Of a stretch of 12,262 nucleotides of DNA, positions 5,755 to 12,262 are shown piece after piece. The notes under the pieces were generated by a model. The model was not told the origin of the DNA. It made no database searches and worked only from the letters and a program-made list of their open reading frames with translations. Numbering within the stretch: the first letter of the stretch is position 1; every line of letters starts with the position of its first letter. Origin of the DNA: Vulcanimicrobiota bacterium (GTDB lineage: Bacteria; Vulcanimicrobiota; Vulcanimicrobiia; Vulcanimicrobiales; Vulcanimicrobiaceae); contig JACRTZ010000094.1 in the NCBI GenBank assembly GCA_014304965.1, forward strand, positions 1-12,262. The letters are read 5' to 3'. Both the position numbers and the translations under genes were made by a program.

Positions 5755-8225
5755 GCGACGTCAAGTACTCGCCGCTCCTCGAGCAGTATTTCGCGCTCAA
5801 GGCGCGCCATCCCGACGCGATCCTCTTGTCCCGCGTCGGCGACTTCTACGAAGCCTACGGTGAAGACGCCAAGACGATCGCTCGCGATCTGCAGATCGCG
5901 TTAACGTCGAAGGAAGCGGGCTCGGGTCAGCGCGTCGCCATGGCGGGCGTTCCGCACCACGCGCTCGATGGCTACCTCGCAAAACTCGTCGCGCTGCGAC
6001 GGATCGTCGCGCTCGCCGACCAGCTCGAAGTGCCGGTGCCTAATCGTCTGGTGCGCCGCGACATCACGCGCGTCGTAACGCCGGGCACGCTCATCGAAGA
6101 ACATTTGCTCGAGCGCGGTACCGACAACTTTCTCACCGCCGTGACGACAGTCGAAGATGCGATCGGCATCGTGTCGGCCGACATCTCCACCGGGCGCGCG
6201 ATCGCGACGGCGTACGGCGGGGACTCCGGTTTCGAGGAAGCGCTGGCGGAGCTCGTGCGGCTCGGGCCCGCCGAAATCGTCGCCGACGTCCCCGAAGAAT
6301 TGCGCCGCGCGATCTCCGCGCAGCTACCGGACGTGCGCGTTAGCCCGCCGCCGCTCGCCGCCGTCGAGGAGCGCGACCGCCGCAACGTCGCGGGGTTCTC
6401 GCTCGACGAGTCGCTCGCCATGCAGCGTTCGCTCGACGCGCTCGGGGCGTTCGTCCGCCGCGTCGGCCTCAATGCCGAGCACGGCATGTTACGCGAGACC
6501 GAATTCTACCGCGCGCGCGGCCTGCTCGCGCTCGACGAAAATACGCGGCGTCACCTCGATCTCGTCAAAGCCAGCGGCCAGAATCCCAAAGCGACGCTGC
6601 TCGCGACCGTGGATCGCTGCCGCACCGCGATGGGCTCCCGTTTGCTCGCACGCTGGATTCTCGCGCCGCTGGTGGACCGGGCCGCGATTGAAGCGCGGGC
6701 GGAGCGCGTGGAAACGCTCGCCGGCGATTATCCGGCGCGCGCCGGCCTGCAAGAAGGCCTCGCCGATGCGTACGATCTCGAACGCATCGCGCAAAAGGTG
6801 CGCTTTCGCCGCGTGTTGCCGCGCGATCTCGCTGCCTTGCGCCGTACACTCGGGCTATTGCCGGGCCTGCGCGCGGCAATTCCCGAGGGGCTGGCCGCCC
6901 AGCGGGAGCGGATCGGCGAGCACGCGGACATCCGCACGCTGCTCGAAACGACGCTCGTCGAAGAGCCGCCGGCGACGATCGGCGACGGCGGGGTGATTCG
7001 CGCCGATGCCTCACTCGACGTCGCAGAGTGCATCGTGCAACGCCGCGAAGCGCGCGAACGGATCGCCGCGCTCGAGGAACGCGAACGCACCCGCACCGGC
7101 ATCAAAGCGCTGCGGGTCAAGTATGCGAGCGCATTCGGCTACGCGATCGAAGTCTCCAAATCGAACCTCGCGCACGTCCCGGCGGACTACGTGCGCAAAC
7201 AAACGCTGGCAGGCGGCGAGCGCTTCGTCATCCCCGAACTCAAGGAGCTCGAGATCGCTATCGCGAGCGCCGCCGCGCGCCAGCAGCGCTTGGAAGAAAC
7301 GCTGTACGCGAATTTGGTCGAAGCGATCGCCGAGCACGTTGAGGCGCTGCTCGCAACCGCCGACGCGCTGGCCGAACTCGACGTCGCATGCGGGTTGGCG
7401 CAGGTCGCCGCGGAGCGCGGCTACGTGCGCCCGCGCTTCTGCGAGGCCGGAACGCTCGACGTCACCGACGGACGCCACCCCGTCATCGAGGCGCTGGCCG
7501 GCGACGGCTTCGTTCCCAACGACCTCCACTTGGCCGAAGCGTCGTCGCGCTTCGTCGTGCTGACCGGTCCGAACATGGGCGGCAAGTCAACGTACTTGCG
7601 TCAGGCGGAGCTGCTCGTGATCCTCGCACAGATCGGAGCCTTCGTGCCGGCGCGCGCGATGACGCTCGGAATCGTGGACCGGATCTTCACGCGCATCGGC
7701 GCGGGCGACGACCTCGCGTCGGGCCAGTCCACCTTCTACGTGGAGATGTCCGAAGCGTCGAACATTTTGCGGCGCTGCACGCGCCGCAGTTTGCTGCTCG
7801 TGGACGAGGTGGGGCGCGGGACGGGGACGATCGACGGCCTCGCGATCGCGCAAGCGATCGGCGAATATCTGCTCGGTTTAGATGAAGAAGCGCCGATGGT
7901 GCTGTTCGCAACGCACTTCCACGAACTGGTCGCCCTGGCCGAAACGTATCCGCTCGTTGCGAATTTTCACGTGACCGCGGTCGAGAGCACGAGCCGTGGC
8001 GGCGCGCCCGTTTTTTCGCATCGCGTCGTTCCGGGCAGCACCTCGCGCTCGTTCGGCATCGAGGTCGCGCGTATGGCGGGCTTGCCGGCGGGCGTCATCG
8101 CGCGCGCGCAAGAGATCGCGGGCGCGCTCGGGCAGCGGCCCGCGCTCGAAGAGCAAGTGCCGCTGACGACGCGTCTCTCCGCGCCGAGCCGGCGCGAAGA
8201 GACGCAGTTGCAGTTGGAGTTGTAA
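5751..8225 (+). CDS. mutS: DNA mismatch repair ATPase MutS
   Basis: The product is an 824-residue MutS1-type protein that recognises mismatches and small loops and recruits MutL. Domain I contains the mismatch-wedging motif GDFYE with Phe32 and Glu34. Connector, lever and clamp regions follow. The C-terminal ABC-type ATPase has Walker A TGPNMGGKST (Lys612 in GGKS), Walker B LLVDEVGRGTGTIDG (Asp685, Glu686) and the ATHFHEL motif with His722. The Walker B/D-loop region reads GTGTIDG where most MutS have GTSTFDG or similar. The frame is open back to 5331 inside miaB, but the sequence before 5751 is arginine-rich shadow. The chosen TTG (5751-5753) overlaps the miaB stop as TTGA and gives MSDVKYSPLLEQYF, typical of the family. 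No Shine-Dalgarno is evident, so translation is probably coupled to miaB. mutL is not adjacent. Confidence 0.97.
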   Translation: MSDVKYSPLLEQYFALKARHPDAILLSRVGDFYEAYGEDAKTIARDLQIALTSKEAGSGQRVAMAGVPHHALDGYLAKLVALRRIVALADQLEVPVPNRLVRRDITRVVTPGTLIEEHLLERGTDNFLTAVTTVEDAIGIVSADISTGRAIATAYGGDSGFEEALAELVRLGPAEIVADVPEELRRAISAQLPDVRVSPPPLAAVEERDRRNVAGFSLDESLAMQRSLDALGAFVRRVGLNAEHGMLRETEFYRARGLLALDENTRRHLDLVKASGQNPKATLLATVDRCRTAMGSRLLARWILAPLVDRAAIEARAERVETLAGDYPARAGLQEGLADAYDLERIAQKVRFRRVLPRDLAALRRTLGLLPGLRAAIPEGLAAQRERIGEHADIRTLLETTLVEEPPATIGDGGVIRADASLDVAECIVQRREARERIAALEERERTRTGIKALRVKYASAFGYAIEVSKSNLAHVPADYVRKQTLAGGERFVIPELKELEIAIASAAARQQRLEETLYANLVEAIAEHVEALLATADALAELDVACGLAQVAAERGYVRPRFCEAGTLDVTDGRHPVIEALAGDGFVPNDLHLAEASSRFVVLTGPNMGGKSTYLRQAELLVILAQIGAFVPARAMTLGIVDRIFTRIGAGDDLASGQSTFYVEMSEASNILRRCTRRSLLLVDEVGRGTGTIDGLAIAQAIGEYLLGLDEEAPMVLFATHFHELVALAETYPLVANFHVTAVESTSRGGAPVFSHRVVPGSTSRSFGIEVARMAGLPAGVIARAQEIAGALGQRPALEEQVPLTTRLSAPSRREETQLQLEL

Positions 8226-8229
8226 GGAA

Positions 8230-8244
8230 GAGGCGAACCGCCTC
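8230..8244. terminator. Compact hairpin between convergent mutS and cupin genes, possible bidirectional terminator
   Basis: GAGGCG-AAC-CGCCTC forms a 6-bp GC-rich stem with a 3-base loop in the 24-bp space between the two convergent stop codons. There is no U-run on the plus strand. On the minus strand the stem is followed by a short TTCCTT. The position favours a terminator; the weak tails make it uncertain. Confidence 0.4.
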
Positions 8245-8249
8245 GACCG

Positions 8250-8705
8250 TTACATCTTGCCTTTGGGCATCTCCATCGTCATCGGGCCGATGCCGTGAAG
8301 TTCGAGGACGGTTTCGCCCTTGGCCATCGCATAATGCTCGATCTTGGCGGGAACGTCGACGAACGACCCGGGACCGAGCGGCTTCATCTTGGCGGCGTCC
8401 ACCTTGTCGCCGAGGCCGACCAGAAAGGTTCCGGACATGACGGTGACCTGTTCGGCGAGACCGTGCGAGTGCGGCGGGAATTTGAAGCCGTCCGGCAGCT
8501 TAATGCGAGCCGCGTAGAGGGAACCCGCTTTTTCAAAGTCGCCCGCCAGCATCGCGATGTGGGCGCCCTTGAGATCGCCCGTGCCCGGTACCCATTTGAC
8601 GGCGTCGCCCATAACGATGATCGGCCCGGCCGGCGTCGCCGCGGCCACGGCGAGGGCGGGGACGAGCAGCCCGGCGAGGGCTAAGGTAAGGATGAAACGC
8701 TTCAA
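8250..8705 (-). CDS. Exported single-domain cupin protein
   Basis: This gene encodes 151 residues. A Sec signal peptide (MKRF then a Leu/Ala core) has a probable cut near residues 20-23. One cupin barrel follows. Motif 1 holds His79, His81 and Glu85 (PPHSHGLAEQ), followed by GTFLVGLGD, and motif 2 (PGSFVDVPAKIEHYA) holds His124. These four residues are the classic cupin metal ligands, so the protein probably binds a metal ion outside the cytoplasm. The reaction, if any, is unknown: cupins of this type include dioxygenases, isomerases and pure binding proteins. The start is TTG with AAGAGG five bases upstream. It converges on mutS and is divergent from the TonB-dependent receptor. That shared 117-bp control region leaves open a common regulation, which the sequence does not prove. 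Confidence 0.85.
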   Translation of the reverse strand: MKRFILTLALAGLLVPALAVAAATPAGPIIVMGDAVKWVPGTGDLKGAHIAMLAGDFEKAGSLYAARIKLPDGFKFPPHSHGLAEQVTVMSGTFLVGLGDKVDAAKMKPLGPGSFVDVPAKIEHYAMAKGETVLELHGIGPMTMEMPKGKM

Positions 8706-8710
8706 CCGAA

Positions 8711-8716
8711 CCTCTT
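8711..8716 (-). promoter_or_regulatory. Shine-Dalgarno site supporting the TTG start of the cupin gene
   Basis: AAGAGG on the minus strand lies five bases before TTG (8703-8705). No ATG is available before the signal peptide, so this site is what supports the TTG start. Confidence 0.6.
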
Positions 8717-8732
8717 TTCGAACGGTGTGCTT

Positions 8733-8765
8733 GCTCGGAAGCGAGCGGCGGTCGGCTGCTCGCTT
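8733..8765. repeat. Nested, mutually exclusive hairpins in the cupin/receptor divergent gap
   Basis: Three related segments lie here. GCTCG (8733-8737) can pair with CGAGC (8742-8746) over a 4-base loop. Alternatively AAGCGAGC (8739-8746) can pair perfectly with GCTCGCTT (8758-8765) over an 11-base loop. The middle segment is shared, so only one stem can form at a time. As DNA this could be an operator; as RNA it could act in a leader of either gene. Function is unknown. Confidence 0.4.
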
Positions 8766-8780
8766 TCGCTAGGCATTGCT

Positions 8781-8809
8781 TCCCAGGCGCATCCGAGGGT
8801 CTCCTGGGA
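8781..8809. promoter_or_regulatory. Perfect 7-bp inverted repeat upstream of the receptor start, possible operator
   Basis: TCCCAGG (8781-8787) and CCTGGGA (8803-8809) are perfect inverted arms 15 bases apart. They end 13 bases before the receptor ATG. The centre-to-centre distance of 22 bp is about two helical turns, which would suit a dimeric regulator. A stem in the 5' leader is the alternative. No recognised regulator motif is matched. Confidence 0.4.
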
Positions 8810-8822
8810 CAATACGCTCTAT

Positions 8823-11800
8823 ATGACCAGCGCCGCCCTTTTTCGCCGGCTCACCGCCGCATTGCTCGCGTGCTCCCTCCTCTGTGGCGCGCCCTTGACG
8901 GCTTCGGCCCAATCCGACGTGGGTGAAATCACCATCACGGTGATCGACGTCGTGACGGGCCGCCCGGTCGCCAACGCGCGCACGTTCTTGATCGGGCCGA
9001 CGGTCGCGAGTTCGCTGACGACCGCGGCCGGCGTCATCAAATATACGGACGCGCCGACGGGCATCTATCGCGTGCGCGTCACGAAACAGGGTTACAATTC
9101 GGGGATCTCGCGAGAGTTCGACGTATTGAACGGCCGCTCGATGGAAGTGCGCGTGGAACTCGCGCTCAATACGGGCGGCTTGAAAGTCATCGGCAGCATC
9201 ACCGCCACGACGAACGTGCAGATCACCTCGAAAGACATTTCCGATTCGAGCGCGGTCCGGCGCCTGTCTGATTCGCTGACCGACGCGCTCGACAAGATCG
9301 CGGGCGTGTCCGTCACCCAAGATTCGAGCGATCCCAATAGCGCGCTGACCGTCTCGCTGCGCGGCCACGACGAATCGCAGACTGCGGCAACCCTCGACGG
9401 CATTCCGCTGGCTGCGGCCGGCAACGCGGCCAATTTGCGGCAGATCGGCACCGATCTCTTCAGCGGATCGTCGGTCAGTTTCGGCGCGACGGCCGGCTCG
9501 CTGGGCGGCGGCGTAAACTTCCGGACGCTGCAACCGACGCAGGCGCTGCAAGGCAAGATGTCCGGCACGATCGGGAGCTTCGATCGCGCGAACTACGCAA
9601 CCGCGCTCACCGGAAGCATCGGCAGCCTCGGGCTCGCCGTCCAGCACACCTGGCGCGGATCGAACAATCCGCTGACGTTCCAAACCTTCCAAGACCTGAG
9701 CGGCAAGACGTATGCGCACGAAGGCGAGTCCAACGGCCTCGGCGACTTCATCAAGTTGCGCTATCGCCTCGGCGACAGCCGCACGACCGTTTCCGCCACG
9801 GCGCTGTCGAACAATAACGATTCGCACAATCTTTGCACGCAGTTCGTCACGCTGTTTCCTTGCGGTTCGGGTCCGAACAACTTCAACTTTGGCCGGTACG
9901 GCTTTGCCTACGGCACGGTCCAGTCGCTCGTCGGGCAGATCGCGACCACGATCTCGGGCTACACTAATTCGAGCATCCAGAATTCAGACTTCAACAACCG
10001 CTACATCGATAACGTGCCCGTGCCCTCGGCGTCCACGACGCAAAGCACCACGCGCGGCGCCGCCTACAGTTTCTCGATCGCCGAGGGTCACCATACGATC
10101 GCGCTTTCGGGGAACACCTATGCCTCGATCAACTCCTCGATTCCCAAGGCCGGTTCGCGATTCGAGGTGCCGTTCACGATTGCGGTGTCGTCGACGTCCT
10201 ATCAGATTGCCGATTCGATCAAATCCAGCGACAAGCTGACGCTCTCGCCGCGCCTTTCGATCGCCTCCACGACGGGCGGCGTAGGAACCTCGGCGCTGGG
10301 CGGTTTCGGCGCGACCTGGCGTCCGCGCAGCGCCGACACCTACGATGCCTCGTTCTCGTTCGGCAGCTCGCAGCCGGGCTCCAGCGTCGTGCGCTCGTTC
10401 AGCGATCCGCGCTCCGCGCGCGCCAACTGCGCGGCCGGCACGGCGATCGTGAGCGGGCCCGGGGACAGCGCCGGCAAGCAGTCCGCGTTCAATTTCAATG
10501 TAGCGTGGACGCATGCGTTCTCGAACGGCGCTTCGTTTTCGGCCGATGCATACTCGCAAGTGCAGAGCGGTCAATTGATTCAGGCGCTGATCAACGAAAC
10601 CGGCAACCCCGCCTACTTCCCGACCGTTCCGGGCGGCACGATTGGCTACGTGCAGCAGGCCATCAACGCGTATCACCAATCGACGGTCTGCGGATTGAGC
10701 GTTCCCAATCCGACGCTATACGTATCGGAACCGGTCGGCGGCACGCGGCGCATCTATCAAGGCATGGATTTCAGCGGGCGCATCGGCCTCGGGCGCAACG
10801 TGGTCGTGCTCCCGAACTATTCGATTAACGTCGCGAAACTGACCGCGGCGAGCGCGCGGCTGCTGGACGGCCCGTCCACGACGATCGTCGGCGCGCAGCT
10901 TCCGGGACGCCCGGTTCATCGCGGCGGCATCACGATCGACGGACTCGTGCCCGCGATCAAGACCGAGCTGCTGATGAACGCGCAGTATACCGGACCCAAC
11001 AACTTCCAAAACCTCGGCCCCTATGTGACCTTGAGCGCCGGGATCTCGCACGACGTCGGCCCCGGCCGCTTGACGATTTTTGAAAACAACATCTTCAATA
11101 CGTATCAGTCGCTGTTCGCGACCGATGCGCTGTCCCGGCCGCTTCCGCTGTCGAACGGCGGCCAGTATACGACTGCGGCCTTCCCGTTGACCCCGCGAAC
11201 GATTTCGATGTCGTACACCGTGAACGTCGGCGGCCCGCGCCCGCCCGCGTCCATCGGCAACGCCGTGGCGGCGGCCGCGTCGCGCGCGGCCGCACAAGCC
11301 GCAGCGGGTCAAGGTCCGAACAACCAGATTCGCTTCACCCCAGTGCCGCCGCCCGCGGGGACCGATCCGCTCGCGCTTGCGACGACGCGCACGTCGTGCG
11401 ATGCCGAATCGCAAACCGCTGCCAAGCCCGTCCTCGAGCTGATCAAAAGCTACGTCACGGCCTACGAAGCGAAAGCGACCGTGCCGAAGACCGATGCGTT
11501 CGACGTGACGCCGCACGCGGCGACGGCCGACCCCACCGTGCCGTATTATCTTGAAATTCGCTGGAAGCTGCCGTCGTTTGCCGGCGCGGGCGACGCCGGC
11601 GCGGGCGGCGCTCGCCGTACCGGCGGCGCCGGTGGCGGGGGCGGACTCGGCGGTCCGGGTGGCGGCGGGCCGGGTGGTCCGGGCGGTCCCGAAGGCGGCG
11701 GTCCGATCGTCGTCGTCGGCGGAGCGCAAGGCGCAGCGGATCCCGCGATCGCCGCAGCACGTCAGCGCTTCCTCAACTCGCCCGAGTTCAAAGTCATTCG

Positions 11801-12059
11801 GGGGATGACGGCGTGCACGTACGTCACCGTCCTCACGAGCGCCGAAGCGAAGGCAAAGGGTCTCGTCGTGCAATTCGGCGCGCCGCGGCCGGCGGGTCAG
11901 GGTCAGCCGGGTGCGCCGACGACCGGGGGCGCGCAAGGCGGAGGCCAGCAAGGCGGCAACCGCGGACCGTCCCTCTATTACGTACCGGGCATCGGTCTCG
12001 TGAGCGTGCGGCCGCCGGAGTTGCCGCAAGGCGGAGGCAGCCTCAAGGCCGGCAGCTGA
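8823..12059 (+). CDS. TonB-dependent outer-membrane receptor with N-terminal carboxypeptidase-regulatory-like domain and long C-terminal extension
   Basis: This gene encodes 1078 residues. A signal peptide (cut near ASA, residue 29) is followed by a carboxypeptidase-regulatory-like beta-sandwich (about 32-115; GRPVANARTFLIG, GIYRVRVTKQGY). The plug lies at about 130-235 (LTDALDKIAGVSV, VSLRGHDESQTAATLDGIPL, AGSLGGGVNFRT), then a beta-barrel to about residue 802, where PRTISMSYTVNV is a typical final strand. Cys338/Cys347 lie close together in one probable loop, and Cys536 and Cys623 lie in other loops, so disulfides are possible. Beyond the barrel are 276 further residues: an Ala-rich linker, two small segments containing Cys859 and Cys998, a Gly/Pro-rich tract (920-961) and a Gly/Gln-rich tail. 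The substrate is unknown. The ATG at 8823 is chosen because it starts the signal peptide; an upstream in-frame GTG at 8727 would bury it. No good Shine-Dalgarno is seen. A terminator follows. Confidence 0.92.
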   Translation: MTSAALFRRLTAALLACSLLCGAPLTASAQSDVGEITITVIDVVTGRPVANARTFLIGPTVASSLTTAAGVIKYTDAPTGIYRVRVTKQGYNSGISREFDVLNGRSMEVRVELALNTGGLKVIGSITATTNVQITSKDISDSSAVRRLSDSLTDALDKIAGVSVTQDSSDPNSALTVSLRGHDESQTAATLDGIPLAAAGNAANLRQIGTDLFSGSSVSFGATAGSLGGGVNFRTLQPTQALQGKMSGTIGSFDRANYATALTGSIGSLGLAVQHTWRGSNNPLTFQTFQDLSGKTYAHEGESNGLGDFIKLRYRLGDSRTTVSATALSNNNDSHNLCTQFVTLFPCGSGPNNFNFGRYGFAYGTVQSLVGQIATTISGYTNSSIQNSDFNNRYIDNVPVPSASTTQSTTRGAAYSFSIAEGHHTIALSGNTYASINSSIPKAGSRFEVPFTIAVSSTSYQIADSIKSSDKLTLSPRLSIASTTGGVGTSALGGFGATWRPRSADTYDASFSFGSSQPGSSVVRSFSDPRSARANCAAGTAIVSGPGDSAGKQSAFNFNVAWTHAFSNGASFSADAYSQVQSGQLIQALINETGNPAYFPTVPGGTIGYVQQAINAYHQSTVCGLSVPNPTLYVSEPVGGTRRIYQGMDFSGRIGLGRNVVVLPNYSINVAKLTAASARLLDGPSTTIVGAQLPGRPVHRGGITIDGLVPAIKTELLMNAQYTGPNNFQNLGPYVTLSAGISHDVGPGRLTIFENNIFNTYQSLFATDALSRPLPLSNGGQYTTAAFPLTPRTISMSYTVNVGGPRPPASIGNAVAAAASRAAAQAAAGQGPNNQIRFTPVPPPAGTDPLALATTRTSCDAESQTAAKPVLELIKSYVTAYEAKATVPKTDAFDVTPHAATADPTVPYYLEIRWKLPSFAGAGDAGAGGARRTGGAGGGGGLGGPGGGGPGGPGGPEGGGPIVVVGGAQGAADPAIAAARQRFLNSPEFKVIRGMTACTYVTVLTSAEAKAKGLVVQFGAPRPAGQGQPGAPTTGGAQGGGQQGGNRGPSLYYVPGIGLVSVRPPELPQGGGSLKAGS
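11580..11705 (+). repeat. Gly/Pro-rich low-complexity tract inside the receptor extension
   Basis: Codons 920-961 of the receptor gene consist of imperfect GGC/GGT/CCG iterations that encode runs such as GGPGGGGPGGPGGP. The DNA is extremely GC-rich and could be prone to slippage, but the frame stays open and ordinary coding sequence resumes after it. It probably forms a flexible spacer between two small segments of the extension. Confidence 0.8.
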
Positions 12060-12077
12060 TCGTCGTATGACGTGACC

Positions 12078-12102
12078 CCGCCGGTCGCTCCGGCGGCGTT
12101 TT
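12078..12102 (+). terminator. Intrinsic terminator after the receptor gene
   Basis: CCGCCGG (12078-12084) and CCGGCGG (12090-12096) form a perfect 7-bp stem with loop TCGCT. The stem is followed by CG and TTTT, then CCTTTT. It lies 18 bases after the receptor stop, so it should end that transcript and separate it from the downstream YihY-like gene. Confidence 0.85.
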
Positions 12103-12129
12103 CCTTTTCCTGGGTATGTTTCGCGCAAC

Positions 12130-12262
12130 ATGCCGTTTGTATCGTTGCTGATCGAGACCGCGAAGCGGTGGCAGTCGGACAAAGCATCCCGCCTGGCAGC
12201 GGCGCTGGCCTACTACACGATATTCTCGCTCGCGCCGCTGCTCATCATCGTCGTGCAGATCA
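12130..12262 (+). CDS. YihY/BrkB-family inner-membrane protein, N-terminal fragment
   Basis: The 44 codons before the right edge translate to a short amphipathic start followed by SRLAAALAYYTIFSLAPLL. This matches the conserved first part of the YihY/virulence-factor-BrkB family (LAAALAYYTLFSLAPLL type). These are polytopic inner-membrane proteins of about 280-400 residues with no firmly established activity; the old RNase BN label for E. coli YihY was withdrawn. The ATG is preceded by no clear Shine-Dalgarno. The other nearby ATG (12116) is out of frame. The terminator just upstream suggests it has its own promoter in 12060-12129, which I could not identify. Confidence 0.85.
   Translation, partial: MPFVSLLIETAKRWQSDKASRLAAALAYYTIFSLAPLLIIVVQI

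Noticed and set aside
8727..8822. GTG at 8727 as the receptor start
   Set aside because: It would put 32 polar residues ahead of a clear signal peptide and translate through the inverted repeats; the ATG at 8823 begins the signal peptide directly.
8862..8873. Lipobox-like LLAC in the receptor signal peptide (Cys17)
   Set aside because: The hydrophobic core before Cys17 is too short, and an ordinary signal peptidase I site (ASA before Gln30) follows a full-length core.
8769..9827. 352-codon open frame on the minus strand opposite the start of the receptor gene
   Set aside because: It has Arg-rich shadow composition, no motif, and would overlap the signal peptide, regulatory domain and plug coding region of the receptor.
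10716..12182. 488-codon open frame on the minus strand opposite the receptor gene
   Set aside because: Its translation is dominated by Arg and Ala with no domain, and it lies antisense to a well-supported receptor frame in GC-rich DNA, where such shadow frames are expected.

Overview
The window is GC-rich, densely packed bacterial chromosome. The organism has an outer membrane, because it carries a complete TonB-dependent receptor. The mix of genes (der-plsY-efp on one strand, a PEGA-domain protein with miaB-mutS on the other, and a receptor with an N-terminal carboxypeptidase-regulatory-like domain) would fit an uncultured diderm lineage such as Candidatus Eremiobacterota/WPS-2. That assignment is a guess from gene content and style; no rRNA or other decisive marker is present.

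Layout. Positions 1-3500 hold a leftward gene run, in transcription order der (ribosome-assembly GTPase), plsY (first acyl transfer of phospholipid synthesis), efp (elongation factor P) and a TauE/SafE-family membrane transporter that runs off the left edge. der and plsY overlap by four bases (GTGA). efp and the transporter meet at an ATAA junction where the transporter has no normal start codon. A 56-bp divergent gap at 3501-3556 separates this run from a rightward run: an exported PEGA/stalk-domain protein, miaB (tRNA methylthiotransferase) and mutS (mismatch recognition). There are 17 bases between the first two, and miaB and mutS overlap by four bases (TTGA). mutS converges on a small exported cupin gene on the minus strand (8250-8705), with a compact hairpin between them. 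The cupin gene is divergent from a 1078-residue TonB-dependent receptor (8823-12059). The 117-bp gap between these two holds several inverted repeats. A clear intrinsic terminator follows the receptor, and the start of a YihY/BrkB-family membrane protein runs off the right edge.

How the genes fit together. The left two-thirds is housekeeping: translation (efp, der, miaB), DNA repair (mutS) and membrane lipid synthesis (plsY). The right third faces the cell envelope: the receptor, a periplasmic or exported cupin and a polytopic membrane protein. Five of the ten genes lack an ATG start (GTG for plsY and miaB, TTG for mutS and the cupin, none recognisable for the transporter).

I found no mobile element, CRISPR array, tRNA, rRNA or obvious defence system. 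The least ordinary items are the ~276-residue extension beyond the receptor's barrel, including a 42-residue Gly/Pro-rich tract; the transporter's missing start codon; and the nested inverted repeats between the cupin and receptor genes. No gene-free stretch exceeds 300 bases.
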